A DNA stretch of 64,000 nucleotides from Pseudomonas sp. Au-Pse12 (lineage in GTDB: Bacteria > Pseudomonadota > Gammaproteobacteria > Pseudomonadales > Pseudomonadaceae). Made by a program: the position numbers and the translations under genes. Within the stretch, counting starts at the first letter, position 1; every line of letters starts with the position of its first letter. Of this stretch, positions 54,294-62,865 are shown piece after piece. The stretch lies in NCBI RefSeq assembly GCF_021341665.1, contig NZ_JAJTTH010000002.1, positions 434,001 through 498,000 of the forward strand, given 5' to 3'. The notes beneath the pieces are model-generated. The model did not search any database. It saw only the letters and a list, made by a program, of their open reading frames with translations, and was not told where the DNA came from.

Positions 54294-54836
54294 TCAGCCG
54301 CGCTCGCCCAGTAGCCATTCCAGCTGCACTTCATGCTGGCCGCGATCGTCGGTGACGAAGATCGTGCCTTCGCTGATCATCACGTCCCACTTGATGACCC
54401 GCGGCATGTCCTTGGCCAGGGTTTCCAGCACTTCCTGGGGCACGCCGGCGATGTTGAGGTTCTTCAGGTTCTTCACCGCGTCTACCACCCGGGTCTGCCA
54501 GACCCGCAGGCTGCCGTAGGCCAGCAGGCTGGTGCGCTCGGTGCGGCGCGAGCACCAGGTCAGGCGCTCGGCGTCCGGCTGGCCGACTTCGATCCAGTGC
54601 AGCACGCGGTCGTCCAGGCTCTTTTCCCACAGGGCCGGCTCATCCACTTCCGACAGACCCCGACCGAACGACAGGTGCTCGTTGTACCAGAAGGCGTAGG
54701 CCAGCAGCCGCACGGTCATGCGTTCTTCGGTTTCCGAAGGGTGACGGGCGATGGTCTGCTTGACGCTTTCGTAGACCCCGCGGTCGAGGTCGGTCAGGTT
54801 CAGTTCGAATTTGTAGGTGGTGGACGGCTGGGCCAT
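54294..54836 (-). CDS. yaeQ: YaeQ family protein
   Basis: A 180-residue protein with the YaeQ pattern: MAQPSTTYKFELNLTDLDRG at the start, HPSETEERMTVRLLAYAFWY, and WIEVGQPDAERLTWCSRR in the middle. Its fold is PD-(D/E)XK nuclease-like but the role is not established; it was once linked to haemolysin expression by suppression of rfaH mutants. It sits upstream of recJ and may be cotranscribed with it. Confidence 0.92.
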   Translation of the reverse strand: MAQPSTTYKFELNLTDLDRGVYESVKQTIARHPSETEERMTVRLLAYAFWYNEHLSFGRGLSEVDEPALWEKSLDDRVLHWIEVGQPDAERLTWCSRRTERTSLLAYGSLRVWQTRVVDAVKNLKNLNIAGVPQEVLETLAKDMPRVIKWDVMISEGTIFVTDDRGQHEVQLEWLLGERG

Positions 54837-55055
54837 GTGCGGGCTTCTTGAGTGTGCGAAAAGGCCGCAAGTCTAACCCGAAACCTGCCGCCCTGCCCGA
54901 CCGCTGACCGGCCGGCCGCCCTTGCGCTGAAATTCGCTGAAATGCATTGCCTCGGTAAAGTCGGTTGCCAGCCCGCCACCAGGGTTTTATAACCCCCGCG
55001 CGAATCGGCCGGCGCGCACCGCGCCAACGCCGCAGTTCAATAGAAAAGGACGTCC

Positions 55056-56789
55056 ATGACTCTCTTTGTCACCCTGCTTGTCATCGTGCTGCTGTTCATC
55101 GCACTGATTTTGTACACCCGCCAGAAAATGGCTGAACAGAACGAGGCCCTGCCAACGGCCAGCGACGTGACCTCGCAGATCAACCAGACCCTGCTACTGA
55201 GCAAATCCGAGCCGCTGCTGGCGCTGAAACTGGCCGAGCGCTTGAGCGGCGAGCTTCGGGAACTGGCGCTGCAATTGGTGACCGCCGAACTCTACCTCGC
55301 GGGGCACAAGGCCAAGGCCCTGGAAGTAGGCAGGCAATTGCCGCCCATGGCTCGGGAATATGTCCTCAACACGCTGATCGAGTCGCTGCTCGACACCAAC
55401 GACACCCAGGCCTGCCTGGAGCTGCTGGAGCAGTGGGGCGAACCACTGCCCAGCTGGCCACTGCTGCAGGTGCGCATTCTCCAGGCCCGCGGCGAGCAGG
55501 ATCGGGCCCAGGCCGTGCTGAGCGAACTGAGCACCCCGCAAAACCCCGCAGCCCAGGAAGAGCAGAGCATCAGCAACTGCCTGACCCTCTCTCGCCTGCA
55601 ATTTCAGGCGGGAATGGAAGACCAGGCGCTGCTCAACCTCGAACGCGCCTGGGCGCAATTTCAGGGCCCCGACGCAGGGCGTTATCTGACGGAGTGGCGC
55701 AGCCTGTTCGATGAGTACGCGGCCCAGGGCCGATTTGAACTGATCCTCGCCCGGACGCCGGCACTGGTTGCCGAAGAGCAGGCCCAGGCCATCCTCGCCC
55801 TGTTCGAGGCAGGCCAAACGGAGCCGGCTTTCAGTCTGCTGGCAGGCAACGACGCCTTCTACTACTCGACCTACAGCGAGTTGATGGACTCGGCCCTGAA
55901 ACGCCAGCAACTCGATCTTGCCTTGCGTCTGCTGGACGTTGCCCCCGACCTGCATCAGCACAGCCTGCTCCTGCACCTGCTGAACCATCTGGCGGCACAG
56001 GGCCGCACCGCTGAAGCCGAGGCCCTGCTGCAGGAGCGGGTGAGCGAGCCGTCCCAGCGTCCGAGCCTGATGCTCAGCCTCTGCGAAGAGCAGCACCAGG
56101 CGCAGCCGCAATGGGCGGCCGCGCTGCTGGCCCAGGCCCTGCAACTGATCGACGGCTACAAGCACGAATCGGAGTTCTGGGGTGGCATGCGCTTGCACGC
56201 CCTGCAGGTCCAGCTGCAAGCCCAGAGCCGCCTGCCGGCCCATCGCCGGGACAGCTGGCTGGTGCGTAGCAGCCTTGAGGAAATGCACAACCTGCGCGAG
56301 CAGCAGGATGCCGAGCAGCAACTGCTGCACCTCTGCCAACACGCCCGGCTATTGCATGACCTGGACCAGACCGCCCAGGCCAGGACGCTGTTGGAGCAAG
56401 CCATGAACCTGCTGGACAGCGCCCCGTTGCCGGAACTGGATGAAGACGACAAAACCCTCTATCTGGAGGACATCGCCAACACCTACCTGTACCTCGACGA
56501 GGCTGAACAGGCCCAGGCCCTGCAGGATCGCCTGCACGCCCTGAACGCCGGTAGCCACATGCTGGAGGAAGACCTGCTGCTGCACCATATCCAGCACCAG
56601 CGTTTTGCCCAGGCCATCGACGCCTTGAGCCTGAGCACCCTGCTCAGTGACAAGAAACCCCTGTCACGCCTGTATCAAGCCCTGGAGGACATGCATCAGC
56701 GTGCCCCCGAGCGCGCCGCCGAGCTCCAGCAACAACTGCTGGACCGGCTGATCAGCGGCGAAGCCATGCGCGCCTCCCGAAACGCCTGA
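55056..56789 (+). CDS. Membrane-anchored helical-repeat (TPR-like) protein, unknown
   Basis: A 577-residue protein with one N-terminal membrane helix (TLFVTLLVIVLLFIALILYT, residues 2-21) and a long run of paired helices rich in Leu, Ala, Gln and Glu (SKSEPLLALKLAERLSGELR; QAQAILALFEAGQTEPAFSL; QQLDLALRLLDVAPDLHQHS), the appearance of TPR or Sel1-like solenoids but degenerate. I do not recognise a named family. AAAAGGAC precedes the ATG. It converges on the PLD-like gene and shares no operon with it. Confidence 0.75.
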   Translation: MTLFVTLLVIVLLFIALILYTRQKMAEQNEALPTASDVTSQINQTLLLSKSEPLLALKLAERLSGELRELALQLVTAELYLAGHKAKALEVGRQLPPMAREYVLNTLIESLLDTNDTQACLELLEQWGEPLPSWPLLQVRILQARGEQDRAQAVLSELSTPQNPAAQEEQSISNCLTLSRLQFQAGMEDQALLNLERAWAQFQGPDAGRYLTEWRSLFDEYAAQGRFELILARTPALVAEEQAQAILALFEAGQTEPAFSLLAGNDAFYYSTYSELMDSALKRQQLDLALRLLDVAPDLHQHSLLLHLLNHLAAQGRTAEAEALLQERVSEPSQRPSLMLSLCEEQHQAQPQWAAALLAQALQLIDGYKHESEFWGGMRLHALQVQLQAQSRLPAHRRDSWLVRSSLEEMHNLREQQDAEQQLLHLCQHARLLHDLDQTAQARTLLEQAMNLLDSAPLPELDEDDKTLYLEDIANTYLYLDEAEQAQALQDRLHALNAGSHMLEEDLLLHHIQHQRFAQAIDALSLSTLLSDKKPLSRLYQALEDMHQRAPERAAELQQQLLDRLISGEAMRASRNA

Positions 56790-56813
56790 CCGACCACGCC
56801 CCGCTGCCCGCCC

Positions 56814-57503
56814 TCAACGCGGCGCGTAGCGGGCCCAGAGCTCGTTGAACTCCTTGAGGTAGCTGGCCACCAGTTGCGGATGGTCGATCACCAGCAGGTT
56901 CTCCTCATTGCCGGTGGTGGCGCTGCGGGTCCAGTTGAAGCTGCCGTTGAGCAGGGTCCGGCCGTCGAACACGGCGAACTTGTGGTGCATGTGGAACGGC
57001 GTGTCGTCGATCCGCACCGGCACCCCGGCCTCCCTTAGCGCGGCGATATCGCTGCCGACATCGAATTGCTTTTCACTGTCGCTGATCACCCGCACGGCCA
57101 CGCCGCGCTGGTGGCAGGCGCGGATTTCGTCGCTCAGTTGATCGTCGGAAATGGTGAACACGCAGATATCCACCGAGACCCGGGCCTGGCGGCACAGGTC
57201 GCGGATCTTGCGCCGGCAATCCTCGCCGGGGCTGAAGTGGGCGCTGGCCATGTCGCGCACCGGGGTGCTGTGGGTATCCAGGGTCTTGATCACCTGCTCC
57301 AGCCATTTCAGCGCCGGCAGCACATTGGCGCTGTCCGCCAGGCTCAGCTCGCGCACCAGGTCAAAGGCCCGGTTGCGCAGGTAGCGCACCTGGTCGGTGC
57401 CCAGTTCGCTGCCCAGCTGGCGCAGTTCGTCCCGTTCTTCGTTACTCAGTTTCAGGTCCTGCAGGCTGTCGCGCAGCTGCCGGTCCAGGTGGGCAAAATC
57501 CAT
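56814..57503 (-). CDS. Phospholipase-D-like protein with one HKD motif
   Basis: A 229-residue soluble protein. The first 90 residues are helical (LKLSNEERDELRQLGSELGT); the rest is one PLD-fold half. The H-x-K-x4-D catalytic motif is His173, Lys175, Asp180 in FHMHHKFAVFDGRTLLNGSF, and the N-W-T that follows (GSFNWTRSA) is typical. Only one HKD motif means that a dimer would form the active site, as in Nuc and the mitochondrial PLD6/Zucchini group; phosphodiesterase on nucleic acid or lipid is possible. It lies 37 bases downstream of the AAA+ gene on the same strand. Confidence 0.86.
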   Translation of the reverse strand: MDFAHLDRQLRDSLQDLKLSNEERDELRQLGSELGTDQVRYLRNRAFDLVRELSLADSANVLPALKWLEQVIKTLDTHSTPVRDMASAHFSPGEDCRRKIRDLCRQARVSVDICVFTISDDQLSDEIRACHQRGVAVRVISDSEKQFDVGSDIAALREAGVPVRIDDTPFHMHHKFAVFDGRTLLNGSFNWTRSATTGNEENLLVIDHPQLVASYLKEFNELWARYAPR

Positions 57504-57520
57504 GTCGTGATCCTTGGCTG

Positions 57521-57543
57521 TTCGCCGGCAAGCCGGCGCCTAC
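57521..57543. repeat. Single REP overlapping the AAA+ gene stop
   Basis: TTCGCCGGCAAGCCGGCGCC followed by TAC is an internal palindrome of the REP type. Its right edge supplies the TAG stop (57542-57540) of the AAA+ gene. Confidence 0.7.
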
Positions 57544-60500
57544 GGTTGGGGGTCCTTGAGGGTGGGCACATCACCGTGGCTGAGCATGCGGCTCAATTCG
57601 TCCACACGCGTGGCGATGTCACCGATGCGCTGGTGGCTGTGCAGGTCGACGTCGATCTTCTTGTGCATCACCTTGAGCAGCGGCAGGAAGCTGTTTTCCA
57701 GATGCTCGGAGAGGTTTTCCAGCACTTCGCGCATGCCTTGCTGCGGCGCCGGCCGGGCCAGGCCGCGCACGCCTTCCACCAGATCGTTGAGCTGGGCCAC
57801 CACCCGGGTGCCGACATCGCTGTCGCTGCCGCCCATGGAGCGGTTGCGCACGAAGTCGCGCTTGATCTGGGCCCAGCGTTCGCTCTGTTCCGGCGTCTGG
57901 TTCCCCCGCAGCTCGGCGAGCTTGAGCAGGTTTTCCTCGGCGCCGGTGGTCAGCAGCTGGGATTCACCCTGGTAGTGGTCGGCCAAGAGTTGCAGCAGCT
58001 CGGCGTCGTTCATCACCGCCGAGATCTTCTCCGCCATCTTGTTCATGTTGCGGTAGCTGCCCTGCAGCTTGAACGGCGGCTCGCTGCGGTACTGGTCGGC
58101 CTGGGCGGCGCTGGCGATGTACTGCTGGTTGACCCGCAGCACCACGTCGCGCACCTGCATCAGGCGTTGCAGGGTGGTGGTGATTTCGTTGATCTCGGCG
58201 CCGCTGTAGCTGTGGCTCAGCTCATTGCTGGAGAAGGCCTTGCCTTCGGCCTTGGCGACGAAGCGGTAGACGTCCGCCATGTCGCGGGTGGCCAGGGGCG
58301 CCAGCACCGGGTTGGAGGTCAGGCCGTTCTCGATGTAACTCAGGGAGAAGGCTTCCTGCATGCCGCCCAGGGTGTCGCCAAGGTTATAGATGTCCGCCCG
58401 GTTGGCCAGCATGTCGGGGATCTTGAACACCTCGCCGGACTCGGTGTACGGGTTGCCCGACATCACCACGCAGAACTTCTTGCCGCGCATGTCGTAGGTC
58501 TTGGTGCGGCCTTTCCACACGCCTTCGATGCGCCGGGTGCCGTCGCACAGCGAGATGAATTTCTGCAGGAACTCGGGGTGGGTGTGCTGGATGTCGTCGA
58601 CATAGAGCATCACGTTGTTGCCCATCTCCAGGGCCAGGTTGAGCTTCTCCAGCTCCTGGCGCGAGGTGGCGTCCGGCGCCTGGGCCGGGTCCAGGGAACG
58701 CACCTGGTGCCCCAGGGCCGGGCCGTTGATCTTCATGAAGATCAGGCCCAGGCGGTGCGCCACGTATTCCATCAGGGTGGTCTTGCCGTAGCCCGGTGGC
58801 GAAATCAGCATCAACAGGCCCATCAGGTCGGTGCGCTTGTTCTCGCCCACGGTGCCCATCTGCTTGGCCAGGTTGTCGCCGATAAAGCCCAGGTACACAT
58901 CGTTGATCAGCTTGTTGCGCACGAACGAGCTCAGCGGCCGCGGCTTGAATTCGCTCAGGCGCAGGGCCGAGCGTTCGCGGCTGATGATGCCCTGGCGCAG
59001 CGCCTGATAGCGCTGCAGGCCGGGCAGGAACTGTTCGCGGTGGGCCCGCAGGCGGGCAAAGAAACCGTCCACGGTGAGCGCCAGGCTGCGCTCCTGGATG
59101 CGCGGGTGTTCGCCCATCAGGTTGCCGACGCTGAAACGCAGATCGACTTCGGTGATGCGCTTGGCAAAGTCGTCCCGCAGCAACGACAGGGCCACGGCTT
59201 CGGGCACGTAGTCGGCCCATTCGGCGAACTCGCCCTCGGCGCACAAGGCCGACAGCCAGTTGCCGGCCAACGCCCACTGCGCGGCGGGCCGCTCTGCCAG
59301 CTGGGCCAGGGCCTGCTGGTAGTCGTCCCACATGCGCGCGCCTTGCAGGCGCAGGGTCAGGGCTTCCTGCAGCTGCCTGGCGTACTTGCTGAAGGTGAAC
59401 TCGATGCGTTCTGCGGCCAGTTCCTGCACCAGGTATTCGGCGGCTTCCGGCAACAGCTCCGCCGGCAGGCTGAAGGCCTGCTGCTGACGCCAGTCCTGCA
59501 GCGCCAGGAAGATTTCGTCCTGCAACTGCAGCAAGCCTTCACGGCGGCCGAACAGTTGCTGGATATGCCGGCTGGTGCGGGCCCGCTCGGCCCATTGCTG
59601 GGGTTGCGGCTGGTGCTGCTGGCGGTCCCAGAAGAGCGCGGCGAAGGCCCGCGCCGCCGCGCCGAAACGCAGCAGGCCGGCGCTGTCGCGCAGGGGCAGC
59701 AGTTGCAGGAGGATCGCCGCCGCATCGTGATCGTGAATGCCCTTCTCGTAGCCTTCCTTGTAGCGCGGCGCAGCGAAGTCGCGGATCACCCGCGCCAGCT
59801 CGTCAGGGTGCGCGAGCAAGGGCTTGAGGCTTTCCAGGCTCAGGCCTTCAACGCCCCGGTCGGCGGCATCCAGCACTTGCCCGGCCAGGTACTCGGCCCG
59901 GTACAGCTGGGCCGATTCGGACTCCAGGGCCACCTGCCAGAAGTCGCGCAGGGCCTCCAGCTCGGGGTCGCGCAGGGGTTCGAGGAAATCCGTGCCGGTC
60001 AGGTGCAGGTGCAGTTCGTCGCCCCGGGGCATCAGGGTCAGGTCCAGCTCCTGGGTGTTGACGCTGAAACGGTGGCGCGGCCCCAGCTTGATGACATTGC
60101 CGCCCTCTTCGAACAGCTCGGTCTTGTCGCGCAGGGCCCGCACGGCCTGATCCCGGGCGCCCTTGAGGCGCGACTCGACATCGTCGGCCTTGACGCTGTC
60201 CTTGAGCTCGCGCAGGCGCTCGGCCAGCTCCCGCAGCTTGAGGATCAGCGGGTCGGCGGCGAAGAACGCATTGAGCTCTTCGGCCTGGGTGAACTTGGCG
60301 GTGCGCCGGCCGAGGCTGTCGAGAATCCGCCGCGCCGCGTCCAGCAGGCCCTGGGCCTTGCGCTGGCGCTCGTCGAGCAGCGATTGCTTGTGGGCCTCGA
60401 AGGTTTCCAGCAGCTCCTCGCGCTTGCCGAGGATGTCGCCGAGGAACTGTTCGTGATCGCCAAAGCGGCTTTCCAGCTCCTCCAGCTGCACCAGCAGCCG

Positions 60501-62687
60501 CGACAGCTGCTCGTCGCAACGCTCGGGGTCCTGGGCCTGGGCCAGGGCGTTGGTGATGCCCTGGCTGAAGAGTTTGAACTGCGCCCCGAACTGCGCCACG
60601 GTCTCGGTCGAGCCCAGGCCCTTGCGCCGTTGCTCGGCGCGGGCCTTGGCCTGGTTCAGGCGGGCGTAGATCTGCGAGATCGATTCGATGATCCGGGTGC
60701 GCTGGGTGGCGTCGTCGATCTGCAACGAGGCCATCAGGCTCGACAGCATGTCCAGGTCGCCGGCCATGGCTTGCAGGGCGCCCAGGGGCTCGTTGAGCTG
60801 GGCCACGGTTTCGGCTTTTTGCGCCTGGGCGTCCAGGGTTTCCAGCTGGGTGACGAAGGGCTGCAGGGCCTGCTCGCTGGCGAGGAAGGTCGCGGTGCCG
60901 GCGGCGGTGCGTTCCTGGGCCTTGAGCAGGTCGGCTTCCATGGCGTCGATGCGCGCCACGTCGATGTAGCGGTAGTCACGGATGGTCAGCAATAGCCCGC
61001 GCTGGGCGGTGATGCCGTTGAGCGCGTCGACGAAGCTCTGCACCTGGTCCCAACTGTCCACCAGCAGGCTGTCGAGCAGGGCTTTCTGCTTGGCCTCGGC
61101 GGCCACCATGGCCTGGTCCGACTGGCGGCGGATGCTTTCGACTTTCTCGTATTCATCGAGCACCAGTTCCGAGGTCGAGGCCACCTCGCGCAGCAGCGGC
61201 GCCAGGCCGTCGAGCTCGGCGCTGCCCAGCCAGTGGTACACATCGAACAGGCGCCGGGTGTTCTGGCACAGCAGCGAATAGCGCTGCACCGACACCGCCG
61301 GGGTGTCGATCTCGCGGCACAGGTCGTAGAGGTCGGACACGCTGCGCACCAGTTCGGCATTGCCGATGCGCCCGAGGAAGCCGCTGCGGGTCGGTTGCCG
61401 CGCGGCGTATTCCTCGGTGAAGAACGGGGTCTGCCAGACCTGCATCGGGTGGACCCGGGTCGGCTCATCGCCTTCGGCGGCGAAGATCACCATGCGCCCA
61501 TCTTCCAGGCGCGCGTAACCGTGGCCGAACAGCGGGTTCTGCAGCTGGCGGTTGATCATGTTGTAGGTCAGCAGCACCGAGCGGCCCTGCTCCGGGTGGT
61601 AGAAGATGTACTGCACATCTTCACCGTTGGGCGAGCGCACCGAGCGCTTGAAGCGCATGCCGTCCATGGACTGTTCGAAGGTCTTGTACTCGCCGCTCTG
61701 CAGGTAATAACCGCCGGGGAAGATGATCCCGTGGTCTTCCGGCAGTTGCACGCAGGCCAGGCCGATGGCGTCGATGCGCTCGACCTGGCGGGTCAGGCTG
61801 TTGAACACCAGGTAGCGCCACTGCTCTTCGCGGTACGGCAGGACCTTGAGCAGGATCAGGCTGCCCAGGCGGGCGAATTCGATCTGCGAGTCGTCCAGGG
61901 ACTGGGTCTTGTCCAGCACCTCTTCGCGGTAGATGCCCAGGCCGGACTCGGTGTTGTTCTCGACCTTGATGGTCAGGTCGCCGCCGATGGTTTCGACGAA
62001 CACCGTGTCGAGGATGTTCAGGTGCGGAAAGCGGCCTTCGACCACCATCTCGCGGGTGGCTTTCTTCCATTCGAAGTCGAAGGGCGCCGGCAGGGCGATA
62101 TCCCGTTCGCCACGGTTGTCGATGTAACGGACTTCGCGCCCGTCCACCGAGATCGACCAGCGGAACACCCGCACATCGGTGACGCGCTCGCCGATCTGGA
62201 AACTCGCCAGCAGCTTGCCGTCACGGATCGCCAGTTGCAGCAGGCGGGTGTTCTTGTAATAGGTGTAGAGCTCGTTGAAATCGTTGAGGAAGCCCTGGGC
62301 CGCCAGGAAGCTGCCTTCCAGGGGCACGGGCTCGGCTTCGTAGCCTTCGCCCTCCTCCACCAGCCGGTAGAGGGAAAACACGTCGGCGACGCGGGTTTCC
62401 TTCTTCAGGCCGATGAACACGTTGTAGCCGAACAACAGGCAGTCGCCGACCTGGACGATGTCCCGGGCGATGCAGTTGTTCTCGGTGCGGATACGCACCC
62501 GCCCGACCACTTCCATGCGGCTGTTGCCGAACTCGTCGAGACGCCTCTGGTTGAGGTCGTCGGTGGTGGCCCGCAGGCGCTGGCCCTGGTCCAGCAGGCG
62601 CTTGTGCAGCACCTCATAGGCGCCGCCTTCGGCGACGGCCTTGTCCAATACGTCCTGCGGGGGAGTTGCGACTTGAGCGTCCGACAT
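57540..62687 (-). CDS. Large AAA+ ATPase with coiled coils (DNA-repair-ATPase/DUF3686 type)
   Basis: A 1715-residue protein. The N-terminal 450 residues are beta-rich (YNVFIGLKKETRVADVFSLY, ATREMVVEGRFPHLNILDTV); a long coiled-coil region spans about 460-860 (RRQSDQAMVAAEAKQKALLD, KAETVAQLNEPLGAL). A mixed region follows, then an AAA+ module: Walker A ISPPGYGKTTLMEY with Lys1302, Walker B MLYVDDIQHTHPE with Asp1364-Asp1365, and sensor-1 Asn1412 in VVMSGNPYTE. The family is annotated as ATPase involved in DNA repair without firm evidence. Its partner genes (flotillin, PLD) suggest a membrane-linked remodelling role, which is an inference. Confidence 0.88.
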   Translation of the reverse strand: MSDAQVATPPQDVLDKAVAEGGAYEVLHKRLLDQGQRLRATTDDLNQRRLDEFGNSRMEVVGRVRIRTENNCIARDIVQVGDCLLFGYNVFIGLKKETRVADVFSLYRLVEEGEGYEAEPVPLEGSFLAAQGFLNDFNELYTYYKNTRLLQLAIRDGKLLASFQIGERVTDVRVFRWSISVDGREVRYIDNRGERDIALPAPFDFEWKKATREMVVEGRFPHLNILDTVFVETIGGDLTIKVENNTESGLGIYREEVLDKTQSLDDSQIEFARLGSLILLKVLPYREEQWRYLVFNSLTRQVERIDAIGLACVQLPEDHGIIFPGGYYLQSGEYKTFEQSMDGMRFKRSVRSPNGEDVQYIFYHPEQGRSVLLTYNMINRQLQNPLFGHGYARLEDGRMVIFAAEGDEPTRVHPMQVWQTPFFTEEYAARQPTRSGFLGRIGNAELVRSVSDLYDLCREIDTPAVSVQRYSLLCQNTRRLFDVYHWLGSAELDGLAPLLREVASTSELVLDEYEKVESIRRQSDQAMVAAEAKQKALLDSLLVDSWDQVQSFVDALNGITAQRGLLLTIRDYRYIDVARIDAMEADLLKAQERTAAGTATFLASEQALQPFVTQLETLDAQAQKAETVAQLNEPLGALQAMAGDLDMLSSLMASLQIDDATQRTRIIESISQIYARLNQAKARAEQRRKGLGSTETVAQFGAQFKLFSQGITNALAQAQDPERCDEQLSRLLVQLEELESRFGDHEQFLGDILGKREELLETFEAHKQSLLDERQRKAQGLLDAARRILDSLGRRTAKFTQAEELNAFFAADPLILKLRELAERLRELKDSVKADDVESRLKGARDQAVRALRDKTELFEEGGNVIKLGPRHRFSVNTQELDLTLMPRGDELHLHLTGTDFLEPLRDPELEALRDFWQVALESESAQLYRAEYLAGQVLDAADRGVEGLSLESLKPLLAHPDELARVIRDFAAPRYKEGYEKGIHDHDAAAILLQLLPLRDSAGLLRFGAAARAFAALFWDRQQHQPQPQQWAERARTSRHIQQLFGRREGLLQLQDEIFLALQDWRQQQAFSLPAELLPEAAEYLVQELAAERIEFTFSKYARQLQEALTLRLQGARMWDDYQQALAQLAERPAAQWALAGNWLSALCAEGEFAEWADYVPEAVALSLLRDDFAKRITEVDLRFSVGNLMGEHPRIQERSLALTVDGFFARLRAHREQFLPGLQRYQALRQGIISRERSALRLSEFKPRPLSSFVRNKLINDVYLGFIGDNLAKQMGTVGENKRTDLMGLLMLISPPGYGKTTLMEYVAHRLGLIFMKINGPALGHQVRSLDPAQAPDATSRQELEKLNLALEMGNNVMLYVDDIQHTHPEFLQKFISLCDGTRRIEGVWKGRTKTYDMRGKKFCVVMSGNPYTESGEVFKIPDMLANRADIYNLGDTLGGMQEAFSLSYIENGLTSNPVLAPLATRDMADVYRFVAKAEGKAFSSNELSHSYSGAEINEITTTLQRLMQVRDVVLRVNQQYIASAAQADQYRSEPPFKLQGSYRNMNKMAEKISAVMNDAELLQLLADHYQGESQLLTTGAEENLLKLAELRGNQTPEQSERWAQIKRDFVRNRSMGGSDSDVGTRVVAQLNDLVEGVRGLARPAPQQGMREVLENLSEHLENSFLPLLKVMHKKIDVDLHSHQRIGDIATRVDELSRMLSHGDVPTLKDPQP

Positions 62688-62716
62688 CGTGGCCTTCCTG
62701 GATCTACGGCGGTGTG

Positions 62717-62749
62717 CAAAAAAAGCGGGCTCCTCAAACCTGGAGCCCG
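62717..62749 (-). terminator. Rho-independent terminator between flotillin and AAA+ genes
   Basis: Read leftward: GGGCTCC, eight bases, GGAGCCC, then GCTTTTTTT. The stem extends by C-G. It lies 117 bases after the flotillin stop and about 30 bases before the AAA+ start codon, so the ATPase would be read either by leak-through or from its own promoter. Confidence 0.85.
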
Positions 62750-62793
62750 GTACCTGAAACCAGCCAGCTGAAAACCGCAGCCTGTCACCTGCC

Positions 62794-62826
62794 CCTGTAG
62801 CCGCAGGTAAAAACGGCGGCTACAGG
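62794..62826. repeat. Short extragenic inverted repeat
   Basis: CCTGTAGCCGC (62794-62804) and GCGGCTACAGG (62816-62826) form an 11-base stem with an 11-base loop. The arm equals the outer arm of the larger element at 521-649. Confidence 0.75.
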
Positions 62827-62865
62827 ATCAGGCGAGGCCTGGCAAATCAGCGGTGGTCAGGCATT

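Noticed and set aside
57066..60995. 1309-residue open frame on the plus strand opposite the AAA+ gene
   Set aside because: It is a mirror of the real gene caused by high GC at third positions. Its product is an implausible mixture rich in Ala, Gly, Gln and His, while the minus frame holds intact ATPase motifs.
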